Shown in pieces: positions 26,305 through 34,844 of a stretch of 64,000 nt of DNA (within the stretch, counting starts at the first letter, position 1; the number at the start of each line of letters is the position of its first letter). This DNA is from Ignavibacteriales bacterium (GTDB taxonomy: Bacteria; Bacteroidota; Ignavibacteria; UBA10030). The position numbers and the translations under genes are program-made. The stretch spans positions 1-64,000 of the forward strand of contig JAPLFQ010000016.1 in NCBI GenBank assembly GCA_026390595.1. Direction: 5' to 3'. The notes under the pieces were generated by a model. It worked only from the letters and a program-made list of their open reading frames with translations, was not told the DNA's origin and did not search any database.

Positions 26305-27681
26305 ATGCAAGACCCGCTCCGAATGAGTATTGATTCCGATACGACAAACCTGTACCGCGGACCACGCGGCACTGCGGTGAAGATACTCAATCGCGTCGAT
26401 CGATCCGATTCGTACCTCGACCGCCTCCTCGACAACGAGATGCGTAACACGGACATGAACGAACTCGACAAAGGGCTCTTGAACGAAATCGTGACAGGTG
26501 TCGTCCGCTGGCAGATGAAGGTAGACTGGGTCCTGACCGGATTCTTCCATGGCAACTTCACGAAGGCCGAGACCAATATCAAGAATGCCCTGCGAGTCGC
26601 TCTGTACCAGATCCTCTTTCTGGACAAGGTCCCGCACTCAGCGGCAGTCAACGAGTCCGTCGAGTTCATCAAGCGGCTGAGGGGCCAGAAGGTAGCCGAC
26701 CTTGTGAACGGGGTGCTGCGGAATATCCTCCGCAACCTCGACAACATCCGATACCCGGACCAGAACGAGGATCAAATCCAACACCTGGCGGTCATCGAAT
26801 CACACCCGAACTGGATCGTAAAACGCTGGGTGAGCCGCTACGGGTACGACGAAGCAAAGAAGTTTCTCGCAGCGAACAACGAGCGGCCCGACCTGACGCT
26901 CCGCGTCAATCGCCTCAAGATCGATTTCAATTACTTCCTCAACCAGTTGGAACAGCACCAGGTGCAGTTCTCGAAGGCGGAGTATCTCGATTTCTTCGTG
27001 CGGGTGAAGCACATGGCGGGAATTGGTGGATCGGAGATGTTCCGTCAGGGCTTCTTTGTTGTCCAGGATGAGAGTGCAGGCCTCGCGGTGCAGCTTCTCG
27101 ATCCAAAGCCCGGAGATCGCGTGATTGATATGTGCGCGGCTCCCGGAGGAAAGGCTACGTTCATTGGCGAGCTGATGAAGAATGTCGGTGAAGTCGTCGC
27201 GGTTGACAGGTATGAGAGCCGGCTCAACCTTGTGAAGAGCGCGTGTCAGCGGTTGGGTATTGCGAATGCGCATTTCGTGGTGGCGGACGCAGCGACCATT
27301 CAGACTGCGCCTGCCGAGAAAGTGCTCGTGGATGCTCCATGCTCCGGTTTGGGAGTTCTTTCGAAGAAACCTGACGCGAAATGGAAACGTGAACCCGAGG
27401 ACCTGGTCAGGCTCGTGCAGACCCAGAAAGCCATTCTCGAGAACGCTGGAAAGCATGTCAAGCCGGGCGGAGTTCTCGTTTATAGCACATGCACAACGGA
27501 GCCGGAAGAAAATTTCGGCATGATAACGAACTTCCTTGATACGCATTCGGAATTCACGATCGAGAATGCGAACCAGTTTGTGAACCCAAAAATCGTCACC
27601 TCCGACGGCTTTATCGAGACGTTTCCTCATCGCCACATGATGGACGGATCATTCGCAATCAGGTTGAAGAAGTCTCCGTAG
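26305..27681 (+). CDS. rsmB: 16S rRNA (cytosine-C5)-methyltransferase RsmB
   Basis: 458 residues. The N-terminal NusB-like RNA-binding domain (about 10-145) is followed by the RsmB/NOP methyltransferase core. Motif I is MCAAPGGKATFIGEL, the Pro-Cys motif is DAPCSGLGVLSKKPDAKWKR, and the catalytic cysteine motif is VYSTCTTEPEENFG. The enzyme methylates C967 (E. coli numbering) of 16S rRNA using S-adenosylmethionine. ATGs at 26305 and 26323 are both possible; neither has a strong ribosome-binding site. Confidence 0.93.
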   Translation: MQDPLRMSIDSDTTNLYRGPRGTAVKILNRVDRSDSYLDRLLDNEMRNTDMNELDKGLLNEIVTGVVRWQMKVDWVLTGFFHGNFTKAETNIKNALRVALYQILFLDKVPHSAAVNESVEFIKRLRGQKVADLVNGVLRNILRNLDNIRYPDQNEDQIQHLAVIESHPNWIVKRWVSRYGYDEAKKFLAANNERPDLTLRVNRLKIDFNYFLNQLEQHQVQFSKAEYLDFFVRVKHMAGIGGSEMFRQGFFVVQDESAGLAVQLLDPKPGDRVIDMCAAPGGKATFIGELMKNVGEVVAVDRYESRLNLVKSACQRLGIANAHFVVADAATIQTAPAEKVLVDAPCSGLGVLSKKPDAKWKREPEDLVRLVQTQKAILENAGKHVKPGGVLVYSTCTTEPEENFGMITNFLDTHSEFTIENANQFVNPKIVTSDGFIETFPHRHMMDGSFAIRLKKSP

Positions 27682-27700
27682 GAGCAGCGCCTCAAAGTAC

Positions 27701-27731
27701 TTTCCTTCCAACGTATTTCTCTCTATATTCT
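27701..27731 (+). promoter_or_regulatory. Weak promoter candidate before the DUF1028 gene
   Basis: TTT (27701-27703), 20 bases, TATATTCT (27724-27731). It fits the window pattern except for the third base of the -33 element, and lies 91 bases before the ATG. Confidence 0.3.
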
Positions 27732-27822
27732 CACGGCGTTTTGATCCAGGAAACAGTCGTCCTGCCTGATGACAAGACTGCCCTTGTGTTGCCCCATGGA
27801 TGCGTTGCCAAGGAGGACCGTC

Positions 27823-28866
27823 ATGAATCGCTTCATCTCAGCTTTTGCTGCAGTATGTTCTTTTGCGATCTTCTTTTTGATCGTCATCGCCCCTTCGCGA
27901 TCCGGCCACGGCGCAGTGCCTGCTTCCGAACCATTTGCTTCAACCTTCTCAATCGTCGCCATCGATCCCGTCTCAGGTGATGTGGGCGTTGCTGTACAAT
28001 CCAAGTTTCCAAATGTCCGGCCAATCGTCCCCTGGGCCGAGGCCGGAGTCGGCGCCATCGCGACGCAATCATTTATCAACGTCTCGTACGGCCCAAAGGG
28101 ACTTTCACTTCTTCGCAACGGGGCGACAGCAGAAGAGGCTCTGAGGATTCTCATCGCGAATGATTCAGGCCGCGAGGTTCGGCAGGTAGGCATTATCGAC
28201 GCCAAAGGAAATTCCGCAAGTTGGACAGGCAGGGAGTGTTTTGACTGGGCAGGGGGCATCACGGGGAGGACCAGTGGCGGAAAAGGTGTTGTGATTACCG
28301 GGCAGGGGTTCGCTGCTCAGGGGAACACTCTTGTTGGCAAGGAGACCGTCGAGGCCTTGGCAAAGACGTTCCAGCAAACGAACGGATCCTTGGCTGACAA
28401 ACTTGTCGCGGCCATCGTCGCGGGAGGGAAGGCAGGGGGAGATCGGAGGGGAGAGGAATCGGCTGCATTGCTTGTGAAGCGCAAGGGGGCAGGGTACGAT
28501 GGGACAACGGATGATCTGATCGACATCAGCATCTATGACCATGCCCGGCCATTGCAGGAACTCGAGCGTCTCTATGAGCTTCACAAACTTTATTATTTCC
28601 GGTCGGATGCAAAGAACCTTATCAAGATTGATCCTGCAATCTGCAAGGAACTTCAGGGGATTTTGAGTAACAAGCCGTATAAGGGATTTCTGTTCTATGA
28701 CGGACCCGTCACAGGCGTATTTGATCCGAAGACGAAGAAGGCGTTGCAGGATTTCATGGGATGGGAGAACTACGATATCCGAATCCGGGACGACGATCAG
28801 GTCGACCGCGAAGTGCTGGATGACATCAGGAAAAACTATGCGGCCTGGAAATCATTGAAGAAGTGA
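27823..28866 (+). CDS. Exported DUF1028 domain protein
   Basis: 347 residues with a signal sequence (FISAFAAVCSFAIFFLIVIA). The DUF1028 domain (about 38-250) shows FSIVAIDPVSGDVGVAVQSKF, AGVGAIATQSFINVSYGPKG, GGKGVVITGQGFAAQGN and GGDRRGEESAALLV, with an N-terminal-nucleophile-hydrolase-like layout. The C-terminal 80 residues (LKKIDPAICKELQGI region, near 270-340) resemble a putative peptidoglycan-binding module seen in some family members. Function unknown. GGAGGA six bases before 27823 decides the start over the ATG at 27769. Confidence 0.87.
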   Translation: MNRFISAFAAVCSFAIFFLIVIAPSRSGHGAVPASEPFASTFSIVAIDPVSGDVGVAVQSKFPNVRPIVPWAEAGVGAIATQSFINVSYGPKGLSLLRNGATAEEALRILIANDSGREVRQVGIIDAKGNSASWTGRECFDWAGGITGRTSGGKGVVITGQGFAAQGNTLVGKETVEALAKTFQQTNGSLADKLVAAIVAGGKAGGDRRGEESAALLVKRKGAGYDGTTDDLIDISIYDHARPLQELERLYELHKLYYFRSDAKNLIKIDPAICKELQGILSNKPYKGFLFYDGPVTGVFDPKTKKALQDFMGWENYDIRIRDDDQVDREVLDDIRKNYAAWKSLKK

Positions 28867-28926
28867 TGCGGCTATCCCCCCGATCGATGTTGGGGCCTCG
28901 AATACACGGAAGGGAAAGACACGTCA

Positions 28927-30153
28927 ATGAAAGCGATTGTAAAACCTAAACCGAAAGAAGGCCAGGAATGGCCCGTTGGACTTCAGATCGTTGACAAACC
29001 CGAACCCACTGTTCAAAACCCGAACGATGTGATCATTCAGGTCCAGGCGGGAGCAATTTGCGGCACCGACGTCGGCATCTACAACTCCAAGGACTCATTG
29101 CGCGTGCAGATGATGAGGGCAAAGTCCGACCCGGTCACGGTCGGACACGAGTTCAGCGGAAGAATCGTCGATGCAGGAAAGAAGGCGCGGCACCATATCG
29201 CTCAGCTCATGTTCCAGAAGGCAAAATCGAACCCCGATCTGGCGAAGCTCCTGCGTCGGAAGACGGCTCGTTCTCTCGCGTCAGAAGGAACGTTTTTGAA
29301 GTTTGCCCAGAAACAGTTTTTCAGCACCGCTGAGATGCACGTGACATGCGGGACATGTTATCAGTGCCGCCAGGGTGAATTCCACGTTTGTCGGAACACC
29401 ATTATTAACGGTGTGCACGACGACGGTGCCTGGGCTGCATTTGTGAAGGTCCCCGCGGAGAATCTCCGGCTCTTCTTCCAGCGCGAAATTCCCTATGAGA
29501 TTATCAGTTTCATGGATGCACTGGGAAACGCGACGCACACGGTCATGGCCGCTCCGATCAAGGACCAGTCTGTGGTCGTGCTCGGATGCGGAGTGCAGGG
29601 ACTCATGGCTGTTGCGGTGGCCAAATGGGCAGGAGCACGCCGCATCTATGTCACCGACGCGTCCCATGAGGATTTCTCGCATGAGAAGCTCGTCTCGCGT
29701 CGTTTCACCCTCGCGAAGAAGTACGGGGCAGATCATTGCTTCGACATGGCGATAGGTGATGACAGGGCTGCGTTTGTCGATACGATCATGAGCGAGACCG
29801 AGAACACCGGCGTCGATGTTGCCCTGGAAATGTCGGGAAACTATCGGGCGTACGAAGATGCGGCGCGTGTGCTTCGCATGGGAGGCACTTTTTCTCTCCT
29901 CGGCATCCCCTCAGGTACGATGCAGGTCGACTTCGCGAAGAATATCATTTTCAGCGGGATGACCGTCCACGGCATCATCGGACGACGGGTTTTCCAGACA
30001 TGGGACCAAATGGAACTGTTGTTGAAAGCAGGGCTTGCGAAGCAGCTGATGAAGACCGGCTTTGTCACGCATCAATTGCCGCTCGAGCGCTTCGAGGAGG
30101 GCTTCCAGGCGATTCGCAACGGCGATGCATACAAGGTGCTCTTCAAGCCCTAA
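28927..30153 (+). CDS. tdh: Zinc-dependent L-threonine 3-dehydrogenase-like protein
   Basis: 408 residues of the zinc alcohol dehydrogenase family. The catalytic zinc site shows GAICGTDVGIY and VGHEFSGRIVD. The structural zinc cysteines are in TCGTCYQCRQGEFHVCRNT, and the NAD fold has VVLGCGVQGLMAVAVAKWAG. It should oxidise L-threonine to 2-amino-3-ketobutyrate, because kbl follows 81 bases downstream. Between the catalytic His-Glu and the structural zinc loop there is an extra helical stretch of about 40 residues (near 85-130) that displaces the usual GDRVS segment. Residues 1-60 otherwise look normal. Confidence 0.85.
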   Translation: MKAIVKPKPKEGQEWPVGLQIVDKPEPTVQNPNDVIIQVQAGAICGTDVGIYNSKDSLRVQMMRAKSDPVTVGHEFSGRIVDAGKKARHHIAQLMFQKAKSNPDLAKLLRRKTARSLASEGTFLKFAQKQFFSTAEMHVTCGTCYQCRQGEFHVCRNTIINGVHDDGAWAAFVKVPAENLRLFFQREIPYEIISFMDALGNATHTVMAAPIKDQSVVVLGCGVQGLMAVAVAKWAGARRIYVTDASHEDFSHEKLVSRRFTLAKKYGADHCFDMAIGDDRAAFVDTIMSETENTGVDVALEMSGNYRAYEDAARVLRMGGTFSLLGIPSGTMQVDFAKNIIFSGMTVHGIIGRRVFQTWDQMELLLKAGLAKQLMKTGFVTHQLPLERFEEGFQAIRNGDAYKVLFKP

Positions 30154-30234
30154 ACGGAACAATCGTCGTCGCGTCGAACAGGCCAATTCGAGGATCTGTT
30201 CTATTGGCAACATCAGGAGGAGGCAGATAAGTCC

Positions 30235-31446
30235 ATGGCAGTGCACGAACGAGTACGAACTCATTACCAGGGCATCCTTGAAGAGATCAGGAAGGCAAAT
30301 CTCTATAAGGAGGAACGTTTCATTCATTCGCCGCAGGGGGCGGATATTTTTGTCGAATACCCCGCGCATTCGAAGCTCAAGGAGGTTCTGAACTTCTGTG
30401 CGAACAACTATCTCGGGCTTTCGAGTCACCCTGCGTTGATTGAGGCTGCGAAGAATGCCCTGTATGAAAGGGGATTCGGAATGTCCTCTGTCCGGTTTAT
30501 CTGTGGGACGCAGGACAGCCACAAGATGCTGGAACGGAAAATCGCCGAGTTTGTGGGCATGGAAGACGCCATCCTCTACTCATCGTGCTTTGATGCCAAC
30601 GGCGGTGTCTTCGAGGCGTTGCTTGGAGAAGAAGACGCTCTGATTTCCGATGAACTGAATCATGCTTCAATTATCGATGGGATCCGGCTCTGCAAGGCAG
30701 AGCGGCGCCGTTACAAGCATGCTGACATGGCCGATCTTGAGCAACAACTAAAGGAGACTGGGGCCAGGCGTTTCCGCATGATTGTCACAGATGGGGTGTT
30801 CTCCATGGACGGTGATGTGGCGAAGCTCGACCAGATCACGATCCTCGCCGAGAAGTACGATGCTCTCCTGCTGGTTGACGATTCCCACGCCACCGGGTTT
30901 GTCGGGAAGACCGGAAGAGGGACGCATGAACATCATGGAGTAATGGGAAAGGTCGATATTATCACGACGACATTTGGGAAGGCACTGGGGGGTGCTGCAG
31001 GCGGCTGTGTGGCCGGACCCAGAATGTTCATCGATCTTCTCCGCCAGCGGTCTCGGCCCTATCTATTTTCGAATACGCTGAGTCCGGTTGTCGTCGGTGC
31101 CACGATCAAGGCCATTGATTTGCTCAGCGAATCGACTGCGCTCCGGGATAAGCTCGATGAAAATGCCCGCTATTTCAGACTGAAGATTCGTGAAGCAGGA
31201 TTCAAGATCAAGGATGGTTTCCATCCGATCGTACCGATCATGATCGGCGATGCCGGGCTTGTCCAGACGATGGCGCGCGAATTGTATGCCGAAGGGATCT
31301 ACGTCGTCGGCTTCTTTTACCCGGTCGTGGCGAAGGGGACAGCGAGGATCCGGGTTCAGCTTTCCGCTGCACATGAGAAGGATCACATCGACAAGGCGAT
31401 TAAGGCTTTTACGAAAGTCGGCAAGAATCTTGGTGTGATTACATAG
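30235..31446 (+). CDS. kbl: Glycine C-acetyltransferase (2-amino-3-ketobutyrate CoA ligase)
   Basis: 403 residues, a fold-type I PLP enzyme of the alpha-oxoamine synthase family. Key segments are [70 protein letters not shown] and the PLP lysine in [14 protein letters not shown]. It cleaves 2-amino-3-ketobutyrate with CoA to glycine and acetyl-CoA, following Tdh. AGGAGGAG lies before the ATG. KBL and BioF are close relatives; the tdh neighbour decides for Kbl. Confidence 0.95.
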   Translation: MAVHERVRTHYQGILEEIRKANLYKEERFIHSPQGADIFVEYPAHSKLKEVLNFCANNYLGLSSHPALIEAAKNALYERGFGMSSVRFICGTQDSHKMLERKIAEFVGMEDAILYSSCFDANGGVFEALLGEEDALISDELNHASIIDGIRLCKAERRRYKHADMADLEQQLKETGARRFRMIVTDGVFSMDGDVAKLDQITILAEKYDALLLVDDSHATGFVGKTGRGTHEHHGVMGKVDIITTTFGKALGGAAGGCVAGPRMFIDLLRQRSRPYLFSNTLSPVVVGATIKAIDLLSESTALRDKLDENARYFRLKIREAGFKIKDGFHPIVPIMIGDAGLVQTMARELYAEGIYVVGFFYPVVAKGTARIRVQLSAAHEKDHIDKAIKAFTKVGKNLGVIT

Positions 31447-31489
31447 GTGCTCGTGATGTGAGCGCTTTAGATGCGTCTTCGCATCTTCA

Positions 31490-32644
31490 ATGGGGAGAAC
31501 ACTGGACGTGAAGAACAGACTGGTCTTTGTGGATCTGCTCCGGGGCTGGGCCACGATTATCATGATTGAAGTCCATGTCTTCAACGCGTTCCTGTTGGCG
31601 GACATCAAGAACGCTGCGTGGTTCGGGTGGGTCAATTTTGTCAATGGCCTGGTAGCACCCAGTTTCCTTTTCGTTGCTGGATTTGTGTTTGTCGTTGCGA
31701 GTGACCGAAAGCTCGAGGAATTCCGGACCTTCGGTAAGGCCTACTGGAGGCAGTTGAGCCGGATTGTACTTATCTGGGTTATTGGGTACGGACTTCATCT
31801 CCCGTACTTTTCGCTTACACGGACTGTGCGTGACTCAACTGCTGCGCAGATCCTCCTTTTCAGTCAATCCGACATCCTTCATTGCATCGCTATCGGTCTT
31901 CTCATCGTTTTCCTCGGGCGCATTGTCATCAGGAGGGATTTGAACTACCAGTGGTTTCTGGCGATGCTTGGTAGTCTTATGGTTCTCCTCGCTCCGTTTA
32001 TCTGGGAAATCGATTGTTCTCTCTACCTGCCCGGATTCATTGCGCCGTATTTCAATGACCATCAGGGTTCGATCTTTCCACTCTTCCCATGGCTTGGGTT
32101 TCTCATGTTTGGGGCGCTTGCGGCATTTGCGTACAAGAAAGCCAGCGCCGGAGGAGAGGTAAGGAATTACTTCCTGATCCTTGCCGCACTTGGCTCGTTT
32201 CTGGTCATCGCCGGAACCCTTCTGGTTGGTCTCCCCGCGTATATCCCGCATATGTCAACGGCGATACGGGCAAATCCGATATTTTTCGCCTCAAGGCTGG
32301 GTATAGTATGCCTGCTTCTTGTTGGATGCTGGTACTACTCGGAATGGAGGAAGACGGAGAAATCGTTTGTGCTCGACGCGAGCAAGGAATCGTTGTTGGT
32401 ATATACAGCGCATCTTCTGGTGATCTACGGAAGGTTCTGGGATGGGAACAGTCCTGCGTTCAACTATGGAGAATCTTTTACTGTCTTTCAGGCAATCATT
32501 GCAACCATCGCACTGATTGTCGTCATGATCGTATTCGCGAGAGCTTGGTCTGCGATAAAACAGAAGTCTATGCGGTGGGCCCGTATCATCTCCTATGCTA
32601 CAGGGTTGATCCTGCTTGCCGTCTTCATAGTCCGAGTTTATTGA
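31490..32644 (+). CDS. Integral membrane acyltransferase-like protein
   Basis: 384 residues with about ten membrane segments. The N-terminus VDLLRGWATIIMIEVHVFNA and the following VAPSFLFVAGFVFVVAS match the heparan-alpha-glucosaminide N-acetyltransferase catalytic-like family (also called DUF1624). Such proteins are thought to move acetyl groups across the membrane onto sugars. The substrate is unknown here. The ATG at 31490 has no ribosome-binding site; a GTG at 31508 is ten bases after GGGGAG and may be the true start. A 6-bp hairpin (GATGCG-TCTT-CGCATC, 31470-31485) precedes it. Confidence 0.75.
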   Translation: MGRTLDVKNRLVFVDLLRGWATIIMIEVHVFNAFLLADIKNAAWFGWVNFVNGLVAPSFLFVAGFVFVVASDRKLEEFRTFGKAYWRQLSRIVLIWVIGYGLHLPYFSLTRTVRDSTAAQILLFSQSDILHCIAIGLLIVFLGRIVIRRDLNYQWFLAMLGSLMVLLAPFIWEIDCSLYLPGFIAPYFNDHQGSIFPLFPWLGFLMFGALAAFAYKKASAGGEVRNYFLILAALGSFLVIAGTLLVGLPAYIPHMSTAIRANPIFFASRLGIVCLLLVGCWYYSEWRKTEKSFVLDASKESLLVYTAHLLVIYGRFWDGNSPAFNYGESFTVFQAIIATIALIVVMIVFARAWSAIKQKSMRWARIISYATGLILLAVFIVRVY

Positions 32645-32706
32645 ACTGCACGTTTTGGTCTACGCTGGGGTGATATCCCAGGGGTTACGACAACTGTGGA
32701 GTGTGA

Positions 32707-33876
32707 ATGGAACTTGTCCTTGGTCTTGTGCTTCTCATCATCACGGGGCTGCTGATCGTGATTGTACTTCGTCTCCGCGCGCCCCAGCAGCAGGACGGTA
32801 CGCAGGCAGCAGTATTGATTCAACAGCAAATTGATTCCCTGCGCGGAGAGGTGAACTCGAGCCTGAGGAACACCTCCGACTCGCTGGGTCTCTCGCTCAA
32901 GGGCACTCAGGACGCGCTGTACCAGAGCCTTAAGATGACCTCGGAAACGATGAACCAGCAGCTGAATGTCGTAACGGCGCAACTCTCCAACGTTACGCAG
33001 CAGTTGCAGAACAACACCGGCCAGGTCGGATCCCGGCTCGACAATGCCGCGAAAGTCATCCAGGATGTCCAGAACAAGCTTGGCGAGCTTGGTCAGGCCA
33101 CGAAGGAGATCAAAGAACTTGGACAGAGTGTCTCGAAGCTTGAAGAAATGCTGAAAGCCCCAAAATTGCGGGGGGGACTCGGCGAGCTTCTTCTGGAGGA
33201 CCTCCTCAGGCAGGTGCTTCCCATCAGGTCATTCGAGATGCAGTACCGGTTCAAGAGCGGGCAGGCGGTAGACGCTGTTATCCACCTGTCGGGGGGAATG
33301 GTGCCGGTCGATTCCAAGTTCCCCCTTGAGAACTTCCAGAAAATGCTGGAGGCGAAGAGTGAGCAGGAAAAAAGGACCGCTGTCAGGACATTTCGATCGG
33401 ATGTGAAGAAGCACATTGATGCGATTGCGGACAAGTACATCCTGCCGGATGAGGGGACGTTCGATTTCGCGCTGATGTACGTGCCGGCGGAGAACATATA
33501 CTATGAGACGATTATCAAGGACGAATCGGTCTCAGAGGAAGAAGGATTATACAGCTATGCGATGAAGAAGAGAGTGATACCGGTCTCGCCAAACAGCTTC
33601 TATGCGCACCTGCGTGTGATTGCCATGGGTTTCAAAGGACTCCAGATTGAGAAGAGCGCCAAAGAGATTTTCCAGAGCCTGGAGCGGCTCGGATCCGACT
33701 TGGGGAAGTTCTCGGAAACGTTCGAGACGCTTGGGACCCAGTTGGGCAACGCCAAGAACAATTTCGACAAGGCCGACAAACAACTCAACACGCTCACTGA
33801 GAAGTTCAGGACGATTCAGTCAATTCCGGAAGCCGGAACAACGAAACAATTGGATCAGTCGGGGGGGACGAAATAG
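32707..33876 (+). CDS. rmuC: DNA recombination protein RmuC
   Basis: 389 residues. An N-terminal membrane helix (VLGLVLLIITGLLIVIVL) is followed by a long coiled coil (about 40-150). The RmuC nuclease-like domain follows, with LRGGLGELLLEDLLRQVLP, AVDAVIHLSGGMVPVDSKFP and FDFALMYVPAENIYYE. The VDSKFP segment contains family-conserved acidic and Lys residues. RmuC limits inversions at short inverted repeats. It is ended by a terminator shared with the convergent cold-shock gene. Confidence 0.93.
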   Translation: MELVLGLVLLIITGLLIVIVLRLRAPQQQDGTQAAVLIQQQIDSLRGEVNSSLRNTSDSLGLSLKGTQDALYQSLKMTSETMNQQLNVVTAQLSNVTQQLQNNTGQVGSRLDNAAKVIQDVQNKLGELGQATKEIKELGQSVSKLEEMLKAPKLRGGLGELLLEDLLRQVLPIRSFEMQYRFKSGQAVDAVIHLSGGMVPVDSKFPLENFQKMLEAKSEQEKRTAVRTFRSDVKKHIDAIADKYILPDEGTFDFALMYVPAENIYYETIIKDESVSEEEGLYSYAMKKRVIPVSPNSFYAHLRVIAMGFKGLQIEKSAKEIFQSLERLGSDLGKFSETFETLGTQLGNAKNNFDKADKQLNTLTEKFRTIQSIPEAGTTKQLDQSGGTK

Positions 33877-33902
33877 AACAAAGGGCGGGAGAAGCGAGTA
33901 CA

Positions 33903-33937
33903 AAACGAAAGTCCCCTTGCGGGGACTTTCGTTTGTT
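33903..33937. terminator. Bidirectional terminator between rmuC and a cold-shock gene
   Basis: AAACGAAAGTCCCC (33903-33916) pairs perfectly with GGGGACTTTCGTTT (33921-33934) around a TTGC loop. The + strand tail is TTTGTT and the - strand tail is GTTTTG, so it can end both convergent genes. Confidence 0.85.
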
Positions 33938-33945
33938 AGTAGGGT

Positions 33946-34149
33946 CTAGACACGAACGATGTTGTACGCTCGTTTTCCTTTTTGTTCATCTTTGAGTTCG
34001 AACTTCACTGTATCGCCCTGAGAGAGAACATCACGAAAACCGGTACTCTTCACGTTGCTTTTGTGAAAAAAAATCTCATCGCCAGCCTCGGTCACGATAA
34101 AACCAAAACCCTTCGACACGATAAAGAACTTTACGGTCCCATTGTTCAT
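33946..34149 (-). CDS. Cold-shock domain protein, divergent copy
   Basis: 67 residues of the single cold-shock OB fold. RNP1 is present as KGFGFI, but RNP2 reads EIFFH in place of the usual VFVH, and the opening is GTVKFFIVSKGFG instead of GTVKWFNxxKGFG. It should bind single-stranded RNA or DNA, perhaps with altered affinity. It lies 85 bases downstream of a canonical paralogue but beyond that gene's terminator, and I found no promoter of the common type for it. The unusual residues suggest specialisation. Confidence 0.87.
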   Translation of the reverse strand: MNNGTVKFFIVSKGFGFIVTEAGDEIFFHKSNVKSTGFRDVLSQGDTVKFELKDEQKGKRAYNIVRV

Positions 34150-34177
34150 AGGTAGTCAACTTCCCATCGTGAGCGAC

Positions 34178-34215
34178 TGAAAAAGAAAACCCCAGGAGAA
34201 TATCTCGCTGGGGTT
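34178..34215 (-). terminator. Rho-independent terminator of the canonical cold-shock gene
   Basis: On the minus strand AACCCCAG (34215-34208) pairs with CTGGGGTT (34195-34188); an inner GAGA/TCTC pairing extends it. The tail is TTTTCTTTTTC. Confidence 0.85.
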
Positions 34216-34234
34216 GTATAGAGAGTAAATGAAA

Positions 34235-34435
34235 TTAGACCTTCTCTACGTTCGCGGCTTGCAGACCCTTCGGTCCTTGTTGGACATCGAACTGAACCTG
34301 GTCGCCCTCGTTTAAAGTACGGTAGCCATCACCACGAATCGCCTTAAAATGGACGAAAACATCTTCGCCGTTCTGACGTGTGATGAAGCCAAAGCCTTTG
34401 GCTCCGTTGAACCACTTAACTGTTCCTTTTTCCAT
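34235..34435 (-). CDS. cspA: Cold-shock protein, CspA family
   Basis: 66 residues: [15 protein letters not shown] (RNP1 KGFGFI), [10 protein letters not shown] (RNP2 VFVHF) and [10 protein letters not shown] at the end are the canonical CspA pattern. It is an RNA chaperone that melts secondary structure, usually cold-induced. The start is set at 34435, because GGAAG (34444-34440 on the minus strand) precedes it; the frame stays open to 34480. A promoter at 34668-34699 would give a leader of over 200 bases, as is common for cold-shock mRNAs. Confidence 0.94.
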   Translation of the reverse strand: MEKGTVKWFNGAKGFGFITRQNGEDVFVHFKAIRGDGYRTLNEGDQVQFDVQQGPKGLQAANVEKV

Positions 34436-34844
34436 GGAACTTCCTTTCGGAAATGATGAATGTAGATGTACACGAGGCAACTAGACGAAACGTTCTTGCG
34501 TGCTATAGATGTGTTCTGGTGCCTGGCCTCGTGAAGAATGGAAGGTCACGAAAAGAGGACAAGAACAATGCATCAACAGCGCCGACGCACAAGCTAGGCT
34601 ACGTCTGCTCAGCAAATAGCGAGGTCGCGCCATTCGCCGGCTTTGAGGTGTACGTTAATTTGCAGATGAAAGGTAATCCAATTTCGGCTGACAAACAAGA
34701 AAAAATTCAGGAAGTGGTCCAATTTCCGCGATTCCGGGCATCTCTCTGGAAATCGCTGAAGAATTTACTTATACTTACCGATATACTATGAGAGGCACTC
34801 TGACAAGTCGTTTCATAAAGAAGTTTGCAGACTAGGGGATTCTG
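34436..34844. other. Gene-free 409-base region: cold-shock leader and pfkA upstream region
   Basis: No convincing gene. The 112-codon open frame at 34453-34791 (+) has no family likeness and no ribosome-binding site. The left part is the predicted long 5' leader of the leftward cspA mRNA (from about 34660 down to 34436). The right part leads to pfkA and contains AT-rich TATACTTACCGATATACT near 34770-34787, which has -10-like hexamers but no paired -35 or -33 element at normal spacing. Confidence 0.5.
34668..34699 (-). promoter_or_regulatory. Promoter of cspA with long leader
   Basis: Minus strand CTTG (34699-34696), 20 bases, TACCTTTC (34675-34668). It lies about 230 bases before the cspA start codon. 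Confidence 0.45.

Noticed and set aside
31470-31485. GATGCG-TCTT-CGCATC hairpin as kbl terminator
   Set aside because: Short stem and only TTC after it; too weak to call.
34770-34790. TATACT hexamers as a pfkA promoter
   Set aside because: No -35 or -33 element at a usual distance; AT-rich DNA alone explains them.
34453-34791. Open frame of 112 codons between cspA and pfkA
   Set aside because: No family likeness, no ribosome-binding site, and it overlaps the predicted cspA leader.
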